64,000 bases of DNA from Panax quinquefolius (lineage: Eukaryota > Streptophyta > Magnoliopsida > Apiales > Araliaceae): assembly GCA_020205615.1 (NCBI GenBank), contig CM035164.1, positions 125,281,537 to 125,345,536 on the forward strand, in the 5' to 3' direction. The notes beneath the pieces were generated by a model, which saw only the letters and a program-made list of their open reading frames with translations, searched no databases and had not been told where the DNA came from. Both the position numbers and the translations under genes were made by a program. Every line of letters starts with the position of its first letter. The first letter of the stretch is position 1. Below are positions 14,901 to 26,900 of this stretch, in pieces.

Positions 14901-17900
14901 AAACTAAATTAATCAATTAAAACTAAATTACTCTTAAAATTAATTCAACTAAGTAAAGGTAAAGATTAAATGAATGAATTCAGATAAATAAAGGCTAAGA
15001 CTACAATATCCCCAATTTTGAACTATAAATCAATTATTCAATTAATCCAATTAGCCTACTGAATTGTTAACAGGAATTCTAAGTGTTAAAAGCCCTTTCC
15101 CAAGTGATCAGTTAACTTTTATTCAATTCAATTAATCTTGCGATATTCCGATGCAAAATAACTAAATTAAACCCATTAAATTCCAATTCACAATTTGTTA
15201 CATGCAGTGAACATATATTCCTATTCAATTCACGACCCTAATTATTCGTCTCATGCAAATAATCAAGCATACATGTTATCATATCCAGTTCTAACCCTAA
15301 ATTTCATCTTCCGAATTCTTCTAGAGTAACAAGGTAATTATTGGCCAAATAATTAATCAATACGCACAAGACATGATAAACAATTCACCTTGACATAAAT
15401 AACTTGACTAAGTTAAATAATTAATTCATAGACATAAAAGGTTCAATTTGTAGTCTTAATAAAAGAATTAGTTCATAACGATAAATAAAACCAACAATCT
15501 TATGAAAATCATCTTGAAAGAATTACACAATTAAAAATAATAAGAAGAAGAAACTCTAAAAGAAATCTTCCAGCTTCAATCTTTAATTGGAAATCTTCTC
15601 CTTTGCAATCTTCTGACGAAATCTTGCTTAACCTCCAGCTATGAATGAATGTCCTTCAATTTTCAGCTAATTGTTCTTCTTATACTCCTTTTCCATGTTG
15701 CCCCAATCCTAATCCAAATCCATTTAACCCAGCGTGTCTTGTCAACTAGACTATACTCGGTACCCATTGAAAGTTTATACTAGGAGTAAGCGTACACAGC
15801 GCTGAAGTTAATACTAGGAGTAGCGCCCCGGCGCTGGAAGACCAAACAATTATAGTTTTGCCATTAAGGTGCTCAAATCCCCAATTTACCCTTGCATTTT
15901 CTCATTCTGCAAAATAATTAATAAACACAGTAAAAATTCTTCTAAAAGACTTAGAATACAATAATTTAAGTCCGAATGTATCCACTTCATGGGTATATTA
16001 CCCATTCATCAAATACCCTCAGACTTATATTGTTGCTTGTCTTCAAGTAACAATTTCCTCATTCTGCAAAATAATTAATAAACACAGTAAAAATTCTTCT
16101 AAAAGACTTGGAATACAATAATTTAAGTCCGAATGTATCCACTTCATGGGTATATTACCCATTCATCAAATACACCCAGACTTATATTGTTGCTTGTCCT
16201 CAAGTAACAAAGCACAATGCAAACAGGAAAAACTAAATATATCATGCAAATGCAAATGTAACTATCTACATGTTTATAATTCTAGTAGTCAAACCGAATA
16301 CAGTATACTCATCAGGTCTCAGAAAAATCACAATAACATGCTAGTACATCATATCAAGACAGATCAATAATATCCCAACAATCATCAAATCTAAACCTGC
16401 TATTACTGATATCGTGCGTGTGTGCTCACAACCATGCTAACCGATGAAAAGCAAAATGCGAAACATAATATATTTCTTAGAAGGCATCATACAGTGTAAA
16501 CTCGAGAACTCCTCAAATAAACTAGACGCGGTTAAAATCAAACAATTACCAATGTCCAAGGGTCAAAATGGAATACTTATGCTTTATTTTTATTTTATTT
16601 TTACGGGGGCTTTTTGCATTTTTTCCCGTTTTATTCATTTTTTTTATTTTTTTATTTCCCATGACTGTGCAATGTCTCATTCCATTAGGCGAACAGTGCT
16701 ACCCCTTAGCGAGCTTTCGACCAACGACTTCCAGACCATACAAGACCTTAGGGCGCTAGGTGTAGAAACACTCCCTCGGGCTTACTTGCTCAAGTAACAA
16801 AGGCCCCAAAACAAAACTAGCCACGTTTTTTTTTTAAGCTTATATACTCCAAATATTTCCCCCAAACTTAAATTCGTGTCTAACTTCAGCCATCACTAGC
16901 TATTCATATTATTCTTTCATTCGATTAATATTTATCCTTTAGAAATCTATTATCTATTCATTTAACTTACTCAGCCAACATGGTCATTTCTTAACATGTA
17001 CTATCATGATAATATCAGTTTTAAACAGAGAAAGATTTAAATCATGTCAAAAAAATCATATCACAGCTTAACAATCCTTACTAGACTTGTTTATGCAATT
17101 TCATCAATTTCATCATTGGCCCCAAATATACTTAACTATTAAACAGCTGTAATTATGTGAAATCCTAAATGCATCACTTAACAAACCTAAATGCAACACT
17201 TGACAAAAAGTAAAAACATAATATCCACAAACTACTCGAAACATGGCACCTACTAATGAAAATAGAACTAAACTACCCCCAAACTTATAAAGAGCAATGT
17301 CTTCATGCGAAAAATAGAACAATATGAAACAGAGGACTTCCCTGACGAGCTCATTCCTCGGGCACATCATCATCCTCCTCGCTCATCTCTTGATCAGAAG
17401 GGGGAAACACAGGCAAAACAGGAGCAGTAGGGAAATGGCTAAGATTAACTCCAGGGTACAACTGAGCATACATAGCATTCTGGGCGGTGAAGTAGTCGAC
17501 TAAAAACTTGTATATCACATCTTAACGTTCAGACAGGCGGACATTCTGGGATTCAAGATTGTAGAACCAACCGTCAATTTCACGCTGGACGGCATCAGGA
17601 CAACATCGCGGTGAGCTGCAGAGGAAGGACCATAAGTGGGTGGGGCAGGAGCTGGTGAAGCTTGTGGAGCTTCAACTTGGGAAATTATAAAACCCAATCC
17701 ACGGGGGATGGTTTGCTCCACCGGTCCACACCCTATACCTGTTGATCAATTTATGGTCCAACATTGGCATTGGGGATTGAATCATCTCATCTGACTTCCA
17801 TTTGACACAAAATTTAGCACATAAAACACAAATGAGAGACAGATGGGGTAAACCTCCTGTGGTACCTCCTCGTGCAGCTCGCTTAATTGACTGTTGATTG

Positions 17901-20900
17901 ACGAGGCCGACATCAATTTTCAAGCCTTGAATTATGGAATATAGCAGCACATCCCTCTCCTTGGTGACATGGCTAACATGTGTGCACGACATAAGTTTAG
18001 CGCATATAAAGGCATACCAAGCCTTTCCATATAAACTGAGGTGCGAAAGAGGGAACGTCATGCTGCCACGTTCATGCATTGTCCATGTTGTACCCGGTTG
18101 ACAAAGCTCGCGTATTATGGTTTCATAGTCTGGTCCTTTACTCTCACAAGACTGACATACTCATTATGTTGTCCTTCTAACGGCAGCTGATAACACCCGT
18201 TAATGTTCTCTTCGCCGAATTCCACTGTCTTGCCGCGCACATACACTCCGTAATGAAAGTGCTCAGAAACATTTGCGTAGAACTCTTTAACGATTGTAAT
18301 CACTGCCGGGTCCGGTTGTTCAGTGAGCGTGAACCAATTCCTCTCCGCAATCATCACAGCCATATCGCCATCCTTTGCTTGGTCCGACCTTAACCCTCGT
18401 TCCGGTATTAGTGATCGGGTAGCCATACGGTTATAGCGTTCTTGAGCTGCGGCGCTAACGAACCGACGGCTGTCAAATTTTGGGGGAGCTGAGGCGGACC
18501 CGGAACCTTCTCCTCGTTGACGCTTTGAAGCCATGTGAGTAATCTGAAAGTGAAAACACACCTGTTAAAATTCTTAGCCATGATAATTATTGTTGGACAT
18601 CGTCTCTAACAGTTAATAAGCCTCATCAAAATTCTTAGCATTGATTGCTCCTCCTGCTGCTGCATCAGGCTCTTGTGGATGCGTGCAAATCATCACAAAA
18701 TATCCCAACCTGCATCCACTGTGGAATTCCGTGATGTGGACATTTGCGGAGCATATCCTTAAATCTTTCCCAGGCCTCATATAATGTTTCGGAGTCGAAT
18801 TGTGCAAAAATGTGAATATCGTTCCGTAGTTTTGCTAACTTTGCTGGTGGGAAATACTTAGCTAGGAATTTTTGAGCTAAGTCATCCCGAGCGGTGATTG
18901 AACCGGCTAGCAATGAGTGTAACCAACTCTGAGCTTTGTCTTTTAACGTAAACGGAAACAACCTCAACCGTATAGCATCTTCCGAAACATTGTTGAATTT
19001 GAAGGTGTCGCAAATTTCCAAGAAACTCAAGATGTGCTCGTTCGGATCATCTGTCGAACTGCCCCCAAACTGAATTGCATTTTGTAGCATCTGTATCGTT
19101 CCCGGTTTGATCTCGAAACTGTTTGCATTAATTGCCGGTCTCCGAATACTAGATTGTATATCTGTGACTGTTGGCATGGCATAATCCCTAAGTGATTTTT
19201 GTTCTTCCCCTGCCATGTCTATTGGTATTTCTTGTGCCGCCAGATCTTCTTCCAATGGTATAACCTCACTAGTCAATCGTAATTTTCGGAACTTCCTTTC
19301 GATATCGTCTGTATAAGGAAAAAGTTCCTTTTTAGCCCTTAATCTAGTGTGCATACACTTACAAAGAACTCTTGCAATCACAAGAAAAATAAATAAATAA
19401 CGTTTAAATTAAGACCGAATTGATTATAACTAATATGGAATTAATATTAATAAAGAATTCCCCGGCTGCGGCGCCAAAAACTTGTCGGTTGATTTCACAA
19501 TCAATAAATACGTGCAAGTGTACACGGTCAACAAGTAATAAAGTGGTAAAATTAAGTGTCGAACCCACAGGGAATTCCAATTAATACACTCCAACTACTA
19601 GTACTATACCAATTCAATTTTATTTAAACAACTGCAAAATATGGTTTTTTCTAATTAAGAAAACTAAATTAATCAATTAAAACTAAATTACTCTTAAAAT
19701 TAATTCAACTAAGTAAAGGTAAAGATTAAATGAATGAATTCAGATAAATAAAGGCTAAGACTACAATATCCCCAATTTTGAACTATAAATCAATTATTCA
19801 ATTAATCCAATTAGCCTACTGAATTGTTAACAGGAATTCTAAGTGTTAAAAGCCCTTTCCCAAGTGATCAGTTAACTTTTATTCAATTCAATTAATCTTG
19901 CGATATTCCGATGCAAAATAACTAAATTAAACCCATTAAATTCCAATTCACAATTTGTTACATGCAGTGAACATATATTCCTATTCAATTCACGACCCTA
20001 ATTATTCGTCTCATGCAAATAATCAAGCATACATGTTATCATATACAGTTCTAACCCTAAATTTCATCTTCCGAATCCTTCTAGAGTAACAAGGTAATTA
20101 TTGGCTAAATAATTAATCAATACGCACAAGACATGATAAACAATTCACCTTGACATAAATAACTGGACTAAGTTAAATAATTAATTCATAGACATAAAAG
20201 GTTCAATTTGTAAGAATTAGTTCATAACGATAAATAAAACCAACAATCTTATGAAAATCATCTTGAAAGAATTACACAATTAAAAATAAGAAGAAGAAAC
20301 TCTAAAAGAAATCTTCCAGCTTCAATCTTTAATTGGAAATCTTCTCCTTTGCAATCTTCTGACGAAATCTTGCTTAACCTCCAGCTATGAATGAATGTCC
20401 TTCAATTTTCAGCTAATTGTTCTTCTTATACTCCTCTTCCATGTTGCCCCAGTCCTAATCCAAGTCCACTTCTGCAACCCACGCATGTCTTGGTCAACTG
20501 GACCCACGCCTCTCACTCCCCATGGCGAAGTTAATATTAGGAGTAAGCGCCCGTGATACCGAAGACCAAACAATTACAATTTTGCCATTAAGGTGCTCAA
20601 ATCCCCAATTTGCCCATGCATTTCCTCATTCTGCAAAATAATTAATAAACACAGTAAAAATTCTTCTAAAAGACTTGAGAATACAATAATTTAAGTTCGA
20701 ATGTACACTTCATGGGTATATTACCCATTCATCGTAGGCCCTCCACTGTTTGGTTTCTTAAACTGGATTTTCTCTCTTTTGGATTTTGGTGCAGCTTCTA
20801 GGTCTCCTAGTGTTGTACATTGTTTTCCCTTCCATGTGTATTCTTTGGGTTGTAATATATCATCTGAGTCATTTCTTTGGCTGCCCTCATAATGGATTCC

Positions 20901-23900
20901 ACCTTGCCACTTTGTAGAACCTTCTGCTTGCTCTTGCTCAACATTCATTCAACCTGGCTCCATTGTAGACTCATGTGTTGCTGTTATTGGTGGAGGTTGA
21001 GAAGCTTGAGTATGAGCCTGAGAAGTCTTTTGAACCTTTTTAGCCCTCTTAGCCTTTGGAGGAGGTTGAGATGATTGACTTTGTGGAGCCTGTGAAGATT
21101 GTGAAATCACATCTGGTTGGTTTCTAAAAACAGACAAACAGAAATGTATTAAACCCAATATAGGATCTTGAAAAAGCATATAAATAAAAACACACTTAAC
21201 TTACTTGAGGTCACCTTCTTGAATTGTGATCCATTCCTTGCAAAATCCACATTTCAATGATGTTCATTTCCTCTTCAAACTTGTATCTTCTGGAATATCA
21301 TTACTTTTCCTCCTAACAACTTTAGGCCTGCCTACAGGAGTATGTTTAACTGGTGGCAAAGGTGGCTCAATCCCAGTAGGATCCCATTCAGATCTCTGCC
21401 TTATAGGCTCAATGTTGTGACTGTAAACCTTTAGATACATGTCCTTGGTTAAACACTCATGTACATATGTGTATGGATCATGTCCTATTTTGTTAATGTA
21501 TGACACAACATGAGCACAAGGTATTCCAGACAAGTCCCACCTCCTACAAGTACATGTTTTTCCCCAAATTCACCACAAATGAATAACCCCCAGAAGTCAG
21601 TTACTGTAATCCTCCCACCACCACCTGACCACAATGGCAATCCACCCCCTGCTTGACCTTTCCATTTTTCTACTTTTTTAGCTATTCTAGGGCACATTAC
21701 ACCATTATGTTACATCATTTCTCTCCTTTTAACAATCCTATTCATGCAATATAATCTAAGTCCTTCTAGACACCATATTACTGGTTTCACTCTAGCCTTA
21801 AGAATTTTGCTATTAAATACCTCACAATGGTTATTGACATACATGTCACTTTTGCATATGGTATGAAAATGAGATCTACTCCACTGAGCAGGTGGCTTAG
21901 GAGCTAACCATTCATATGCACTATTATATTCCTTTTTTAACACCTCCATTGCCTTTTGAAAGACAAGGATTTGTAGCTTTGGCAGCATTCCAAACCAATT
22001 TTCTTAATCCAGAGCCTTTATGTTTTTGCCAAAAGTTCCTATATAAATACATAACACAATGTCTGTGTTCAGCACTTGGGACCACATCTTCTAAAGCATT
22101 AATCAAACCTTGGGGATAAAAAAGGTAATTTATCAGATCATGCAATCAATGTAATAATTGATGGAATAAAATATATATAAATGGAGAGATGTTTATACTT
22201 TTTGTTTATCTGAAATGAATATCCAGCCTCTATCATTTGCAATCCCAAGATCTTTCACCAGCAAGTTCATAAACCACACCCAAGACTGAGTGTTCTCAGA
22301 TTCAACAATGGCCCAAGCATCTGGCCACATCCCATTGTTAGGGTCAAAACCAACTACAGTCAATAACTGACCCCCATATGGCCATTTGAGAAAACAGCCA
22401 TCAAGCCCCACCAGTGGTTTACACCCCAATTTAAATCCTTCTTTTGGTGGCTGCAGACAGACATAAAATCTCAAAACAAATTCGAGTATTCAACAAAACA
22501 AAAGCACCAAGAATTTGCCTTTACTCAAATTTTATTACTTCTTAAAAATTATATTATTATGTACATGGTCTTTCTCTTTCCTTCAAATTTTGTTGCAATT
22601 AGTGCTAGTCCATATAGCTTGACCCACTATTTAAATATTTAATTTATGTATCAAGCAGACATCGGTACATTAATTGCACCAATGTTGGCTGCCAATTTTA
22701 ATTCTGAACCCTTTTTTTTTTGTCTCTTGTATGCAAATATGATAAATTCTAAATGTGGTCCTATCAGATTTGTGTGGCTAGTTTTCAAGATGCTGCCCAA
22801 TCCCATTAATCATACAAACAAACAAGCACGCAGAGCCAGACTAGCACAAAGTTGCAAATGAATCTACCATACTGGATTTCTATTTAAAATAACAATTAAT
22901 TCTTTTGTTTTGTTGAATACTCAAATTTAAACCCTAGGCATCCTTTCCACATCAGAGTCATCGTAGTCAGAGGATGAAAATCCTGGTTCATGTGGTTCTT
23001 CTTGTGAAGTTTGGGTTTCTGCAGTTTGTTTTCCTTTCCCTTTGTTAGTGGCAAATCTTATTCCTTTTCATTTGCCTTTCTGTGTTACAGTTGCACTCTT
23101 CCCTTCCTTTTGTTAGTTGCCCCATCCTCAATCCCACTAGTCTTATCACCTTCTGTCCCATCTTCAGTCCCCCAGTCTGATCACCCTCTACCCCCCTTCC
23201 CCAAATTCATCACTCTCAGCCCCCCAGTCTGATCACCCTCTACCCCCTCCCCAAATTCATCACTCTCAGTCCCCCCAGTCTGATCACCCTCATCCCCCTC
23301 CCCAATTTCATCATCCTCTTTATCCCCAGTTGATTCTCCCACATAACTATCCACATAACTTTCATCAGTTGACTCTAGTTCATCATCCCCAATTGATATC
23401 AAATCTCTGCATTCATTAATATTATCACCTTCAACGTCAAAGTCAACTTCTACTCCCACAGGTCTAATCACATCCAAATATATTTCAATTAGTCTACTAG
23501 AAGGGATAAGCAAACACATTGTTAAAACATCATCATCATTTTCGAACCCCCATAATCCCCTCTCCATATCAGTTGCAGGTGACTTATAATGGAACTTTAG
23601 GTGTCCAACTTAATATCCCAACTCCTTCCCCATGTTACATATGTTAAGTAAAGAGATGTAATCAGGATGACATAAATCAAAAAAATTAAAAGTACCTCCC
23701 ACATAATGTTTATGTGGGCTTTCTTCAAAGTGTCCACAATGAAAAAATTTGACTGTAAAACACTCCTTATTGCCTGCATAGCCACAAACACAAAGTAAAC
23801 ACTGTCGGTTAAATGCGTGGATCACATCATATTTAATTGACTAAAATCAAAAAATTGTAAGAAAAGAGTAAAGAATCTTATATTTGATCATAAAAAAGGG

Positions 23901-26900
23901 TCCACTATTCAATGATGGATACCATTCCAGTTTACAACAAAAAGAAGTCAATAACCTACAAAAAAAACACAATAAACTACAAAAAGATCACGCTAAACTA
24001 CACCAGCCCATTATTCAAAATAGGTTATGTGAAACACTTACGGTATCCTGGGACACCCTTCACTCCATAAACGTCATTATCTTCTAAATCCCTCAAGAAT
24101 CGCGAATCACTCATTGTTCCACTTCTCCTTCAGATCGCGAACCCTAGCCCAACTGATTTGGGAATATTTGTCTGATAACCAACATGAGTAAATATCCGGT
24201 GTAAATGTAACTGCAATTTGCAATAAATGTAAACTACCAAGCTTACCCCTTTGTAATAAACATTACAGCCTTAGCCGGTCACTTTTGACCGGTTAACTGA
24301 CGAAAGTGTGCTTTCTGTTACGTTTAATTGAAGTTTGGGGTGTACTTAGACACTTTTTTCAATTTGAGGTGCAAAAGTCAACATGGGTGTAAAGTTTGGA
24401 GTGCAAATTGTCTTTTAGTCTTTAATTAATACGCCCAACTTTTATTTTAATTTTTCCATTTTTCATTACAGGTATAAAGCAGACAACTTAAACCGTCTGC
24501 TTTAGCTCAACAACCTCTCGTCTGTTAATCCAGACAGTTTAAACTAACGACATGAAGTGTCTGCTTTAGCTTTAAACTCATTGTCTGCTAATCTAGACGG
24601 TTTAAACTAACGACACGAAGTGTCTGCTTTAGTTTTAAACTCACTGTCTGCTAATCCAGACAGTTTAAACTAACGACACGAAGTTTTTGCTTTAGTTGAA
24701 AACTCGTCTCATAAAGCAATAACACACAAACTTTCGTGCTCGTCGCACCTACTTCACAACGTCATAACTTGACCCTCCGTTATCGGAATGAGTCCGCACT
24801 TGAGCCGTATTCTAGCTCGAAACATTTTAAAACTTCCCCCAAACGGATTATCATTTCTAATCCTCTAACAAGCCGAAATATTGGCTCAAAAGTCCCTACC
24901 CGAAACAGTTTTCCAGATTTTGGCAGTTTTGACTAGTCTCCTCTTGAAGGGCATATCTTACGTTCACGAACTCGGAATGGGGTCATTCTTACGTTCACGG
25001 ACTCGGAATGGGGTCATTCTTACGTTCACGGACTCGTTACATAACGTACTACATAAACCCCAAAATAGAAAAAAATTCCAGCAGCCTATTGAAACAGAAA
25101 ACTGCTCAAGGGTCGGGGGTTACACTAATTTTGTTTTTAACTAGTTTTGCTTAAAAATTCGCCATGACTTCGTTACAAAAGCTTTTACTTCTGTTCCAAT
25201 TGGGTGATTTTCATGACTCATAAGAGTATAACATGACACCCTAGAACTTAATTTTTTAGATTTGAGACATCATAACAAAATGGTCCCAAAGCAGCTCACT
25301 AACAGTCCACTATTGTTCATTTTTCAACCTTTATGCATAGGTTCATTTTCTTGCATTATTACATGGTTTAATCATATAATCTACATCATAAATCACCACC
25401 ACCACCACTAAGCTAATTTATAAAGCTTTAAAGAGATGAATGGAAGTTAGGGTTTTAGATTTACCTTTTGTTTCTTTTTTCTTGTTCTTGCTTCTTCTTC
25501 TTACTTGATTTTGGTAGAGCTTGGAGAATCAAACTAGCTTGCTCCTCTCTCTTTTATATCCGAACCTCTCTTCATTTTCTCTTGCTACTCTTTTCTTTTG
25601 CTCTCTTTTGCGTATGAAAGTGAAATGAATAAAATGGCCAAGTGTTGGTTGATTAGTTAAATCATCAACACCTAACTTAACCTTGCTTGGGTTAGGCTAC
25701 TTAACTCTCATTTATTTAACTAAGGTTAGACCACTTAAGGGCATGTTTGTCTTAATTAAATGAGTGGAGGAGACCAAGCATTAAATTGCTTACTTGTTGG
25801 ATAAAAACTTGCTAAATATAGTAAGTCACTCACCTACCTTGTCCGTCCACTTGTTCCATCCGCCCACTTCCCTCTCCCTTTCCCTTTGCTAAATTTATTT
25901 AACCACATGTTTGATTTATACAAGCAAGACACATGGCCCTTGTCTTATTTATCAAGTAACACATGTAATTTTCAATGCTTTGGCTCTAAGACTTGCCTCA
26001 CTTGGCTCCATCTCCAAGCCATGACTCGCACACCTTGGCTCAATCCAAGCCACATTATATTCACTCTAGCCAAGCCATCTTAAACCTTAGCCAAGCTATT
26101 TTAAATTCCAAGCCAAGTCATTTTAATTCCTTAGCCAAGCTATTTTAATTCCAAGCCAAGTCATTTTAATTACTAGGCTTCACTTGGTTTGATTATTTCT
26201 TAACTTAATTTCTTCTAATTTCTTTTAGTTAGTTACTCTCAACTTTTACGTTTAATCAAAATATTGACTTTCTTCTTTTCAAGTTTCGTTTTCACTATCC
26301 GTCCCCATTTCCCGAACAAACAATATGTCAAAGTTCGAGAATTCGAAAATATGAAAATACGTTTTTAGCGTGAATAGTGATTTTACGTCTTTTTTAATAA
26401 AAAATATGTTTATTGGAGATTTCGTCTCTTTTTTTTCAAATAAACGGCTATGCCGTAATTCAAAAAATGAAAAAGCGCTTTCTGCGTTTTATGAATAATG
26501 ATTTAGCGTTTTTCCCGGAAAAATTTATTTTCCCCAAAACTCCCAACACTCGTACATAATCACGTAACACACAAACTAGGTCATTAATTGACCTAAATCA
26601 CATAACACAATAATATTAATAAAATTTTATTTTATTAGATATTCACAATAAAAACCTATTACAATGTCATTCAATTTCTCGGGTCGTCACAGTTAGCATA
26701 AACTATGAAAATTTAAGTCAAACCCATGTAAGAATTTTACAATTTTTTCACTAAATCTTAAGATCTGGTGAGATTTCAAGTGAGTTCATCAAGATCTGGT
26801 GATAGATCTAAATCAAAGTTATTATTTTTTTAAGCTTTGGTAGTTGAATAAAATTGAAGCTTTAATGTGTTTTGCTGAGTATTACATGATGAATTATTTC

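Larger units (their letters stand above)
14722..20734 (-). mobile_element. Recent non-autonomous LTR retrotransposon inserted in the MULE transposase gene
   Basis: Two nearly identical LTRs (14722-16011 and 19483-20734) in direct orientation, a 5-bp target duplication TAGGC (14717-14721 and 20735-20739) and a tRNA-Asp-type primer site next to the right LTR define a minus-strand element of 6.0 kb. The internal 3.5 kb encodes a truncated gag and a second ORF resembling the 'putative plant transposon protein' family, but no protease, reverse transcriptase or integrase. It must depend on another element for movement. Confidence 0.9.
14703..23825 (-). pseudogene. MuDR-type MULE transposase, interrupted and decayed
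   Basis: Reading right to left: an N-terminal segment ([20 protein letters not shown], 23610-23825), an in-frame TAA near 23611, an acidic region (about 22930-23567), then 22193-22474 with [20 protein letters not shown] and SDKQK of the catalytic DDE domain, 21924-22145 ([19 protein letters not shown]), 21710-21988 ([20 protein letters not shown]) and the SWIM zinc-finger part ([13 protein letters not shown], 21264-21533), then a basic, Q/S/P-rich tail. The stretch 22480-22920 lacks the usual middle domain. The LTR element is inserted near the end: across the insertion the frame would continue for only a few codons to TAG at 14703-14705. Confidence 0.85.
13148..24420. mobile_element. MULE (Mutator-like) DNA transposon with long TIRs
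   Basis: Long terminal inverted repeats starting GACTAAAAGACAATTTGCAC are flanked by a perfect 9-bp target duplication TTTAATTAA (13139-13147 and 24421-24429), the hallmark of Mutator elements. It is 11.27 kb now, about 5.26 kb without the LTR retrotransposon inserted in it. It holds a plus-strand GRF zinc-finger gene and a minus-strand decayed MuDR-type transposase gene, arranged tail to tail. The transposase is broken, so the copy is non-autonomous. Confidence 0.92.
9352..26691 (+). mobile_element. LTR-type element, about 3.6 kb when nested insertions are removed
   Basis: Starts TATAAGGCTCTTGTAACCCGG (probably TG changed to TA) and ends CGGGTCGTCACA. Flanking pentamers GTAAG (9347-9351) and GTTAG (26692-26696) differ at one base. 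The interrupted LTR copy at 28854-29985 independently supports both borders. No coding sequence of its own is seen, so a solo LTR is likely. Two later elements, 9529-11999 and 13148-24420, sit inside it. Confidence 0.55.

Noticed and set aside
16444..16797. 117-codon plus-strand ORF
   Set aside because: Antisense to the LTR element, includes a T-rich run read as F/I/Y repeats and has no recognisable domain.
17113..17373. 86-codon minus-strand ORF
   Set aside because: Its start overlaps the true acidic end of the second ORF of the LTR retrotransposon in another frame, and it continues into non-coding interior sequence.
24476..25040. CRISPR-like regular repeats
   Set aside because: Tandem arrays without unique spacers inside an LTR-type element of a plant genome; CRISPR is not expected or supported.
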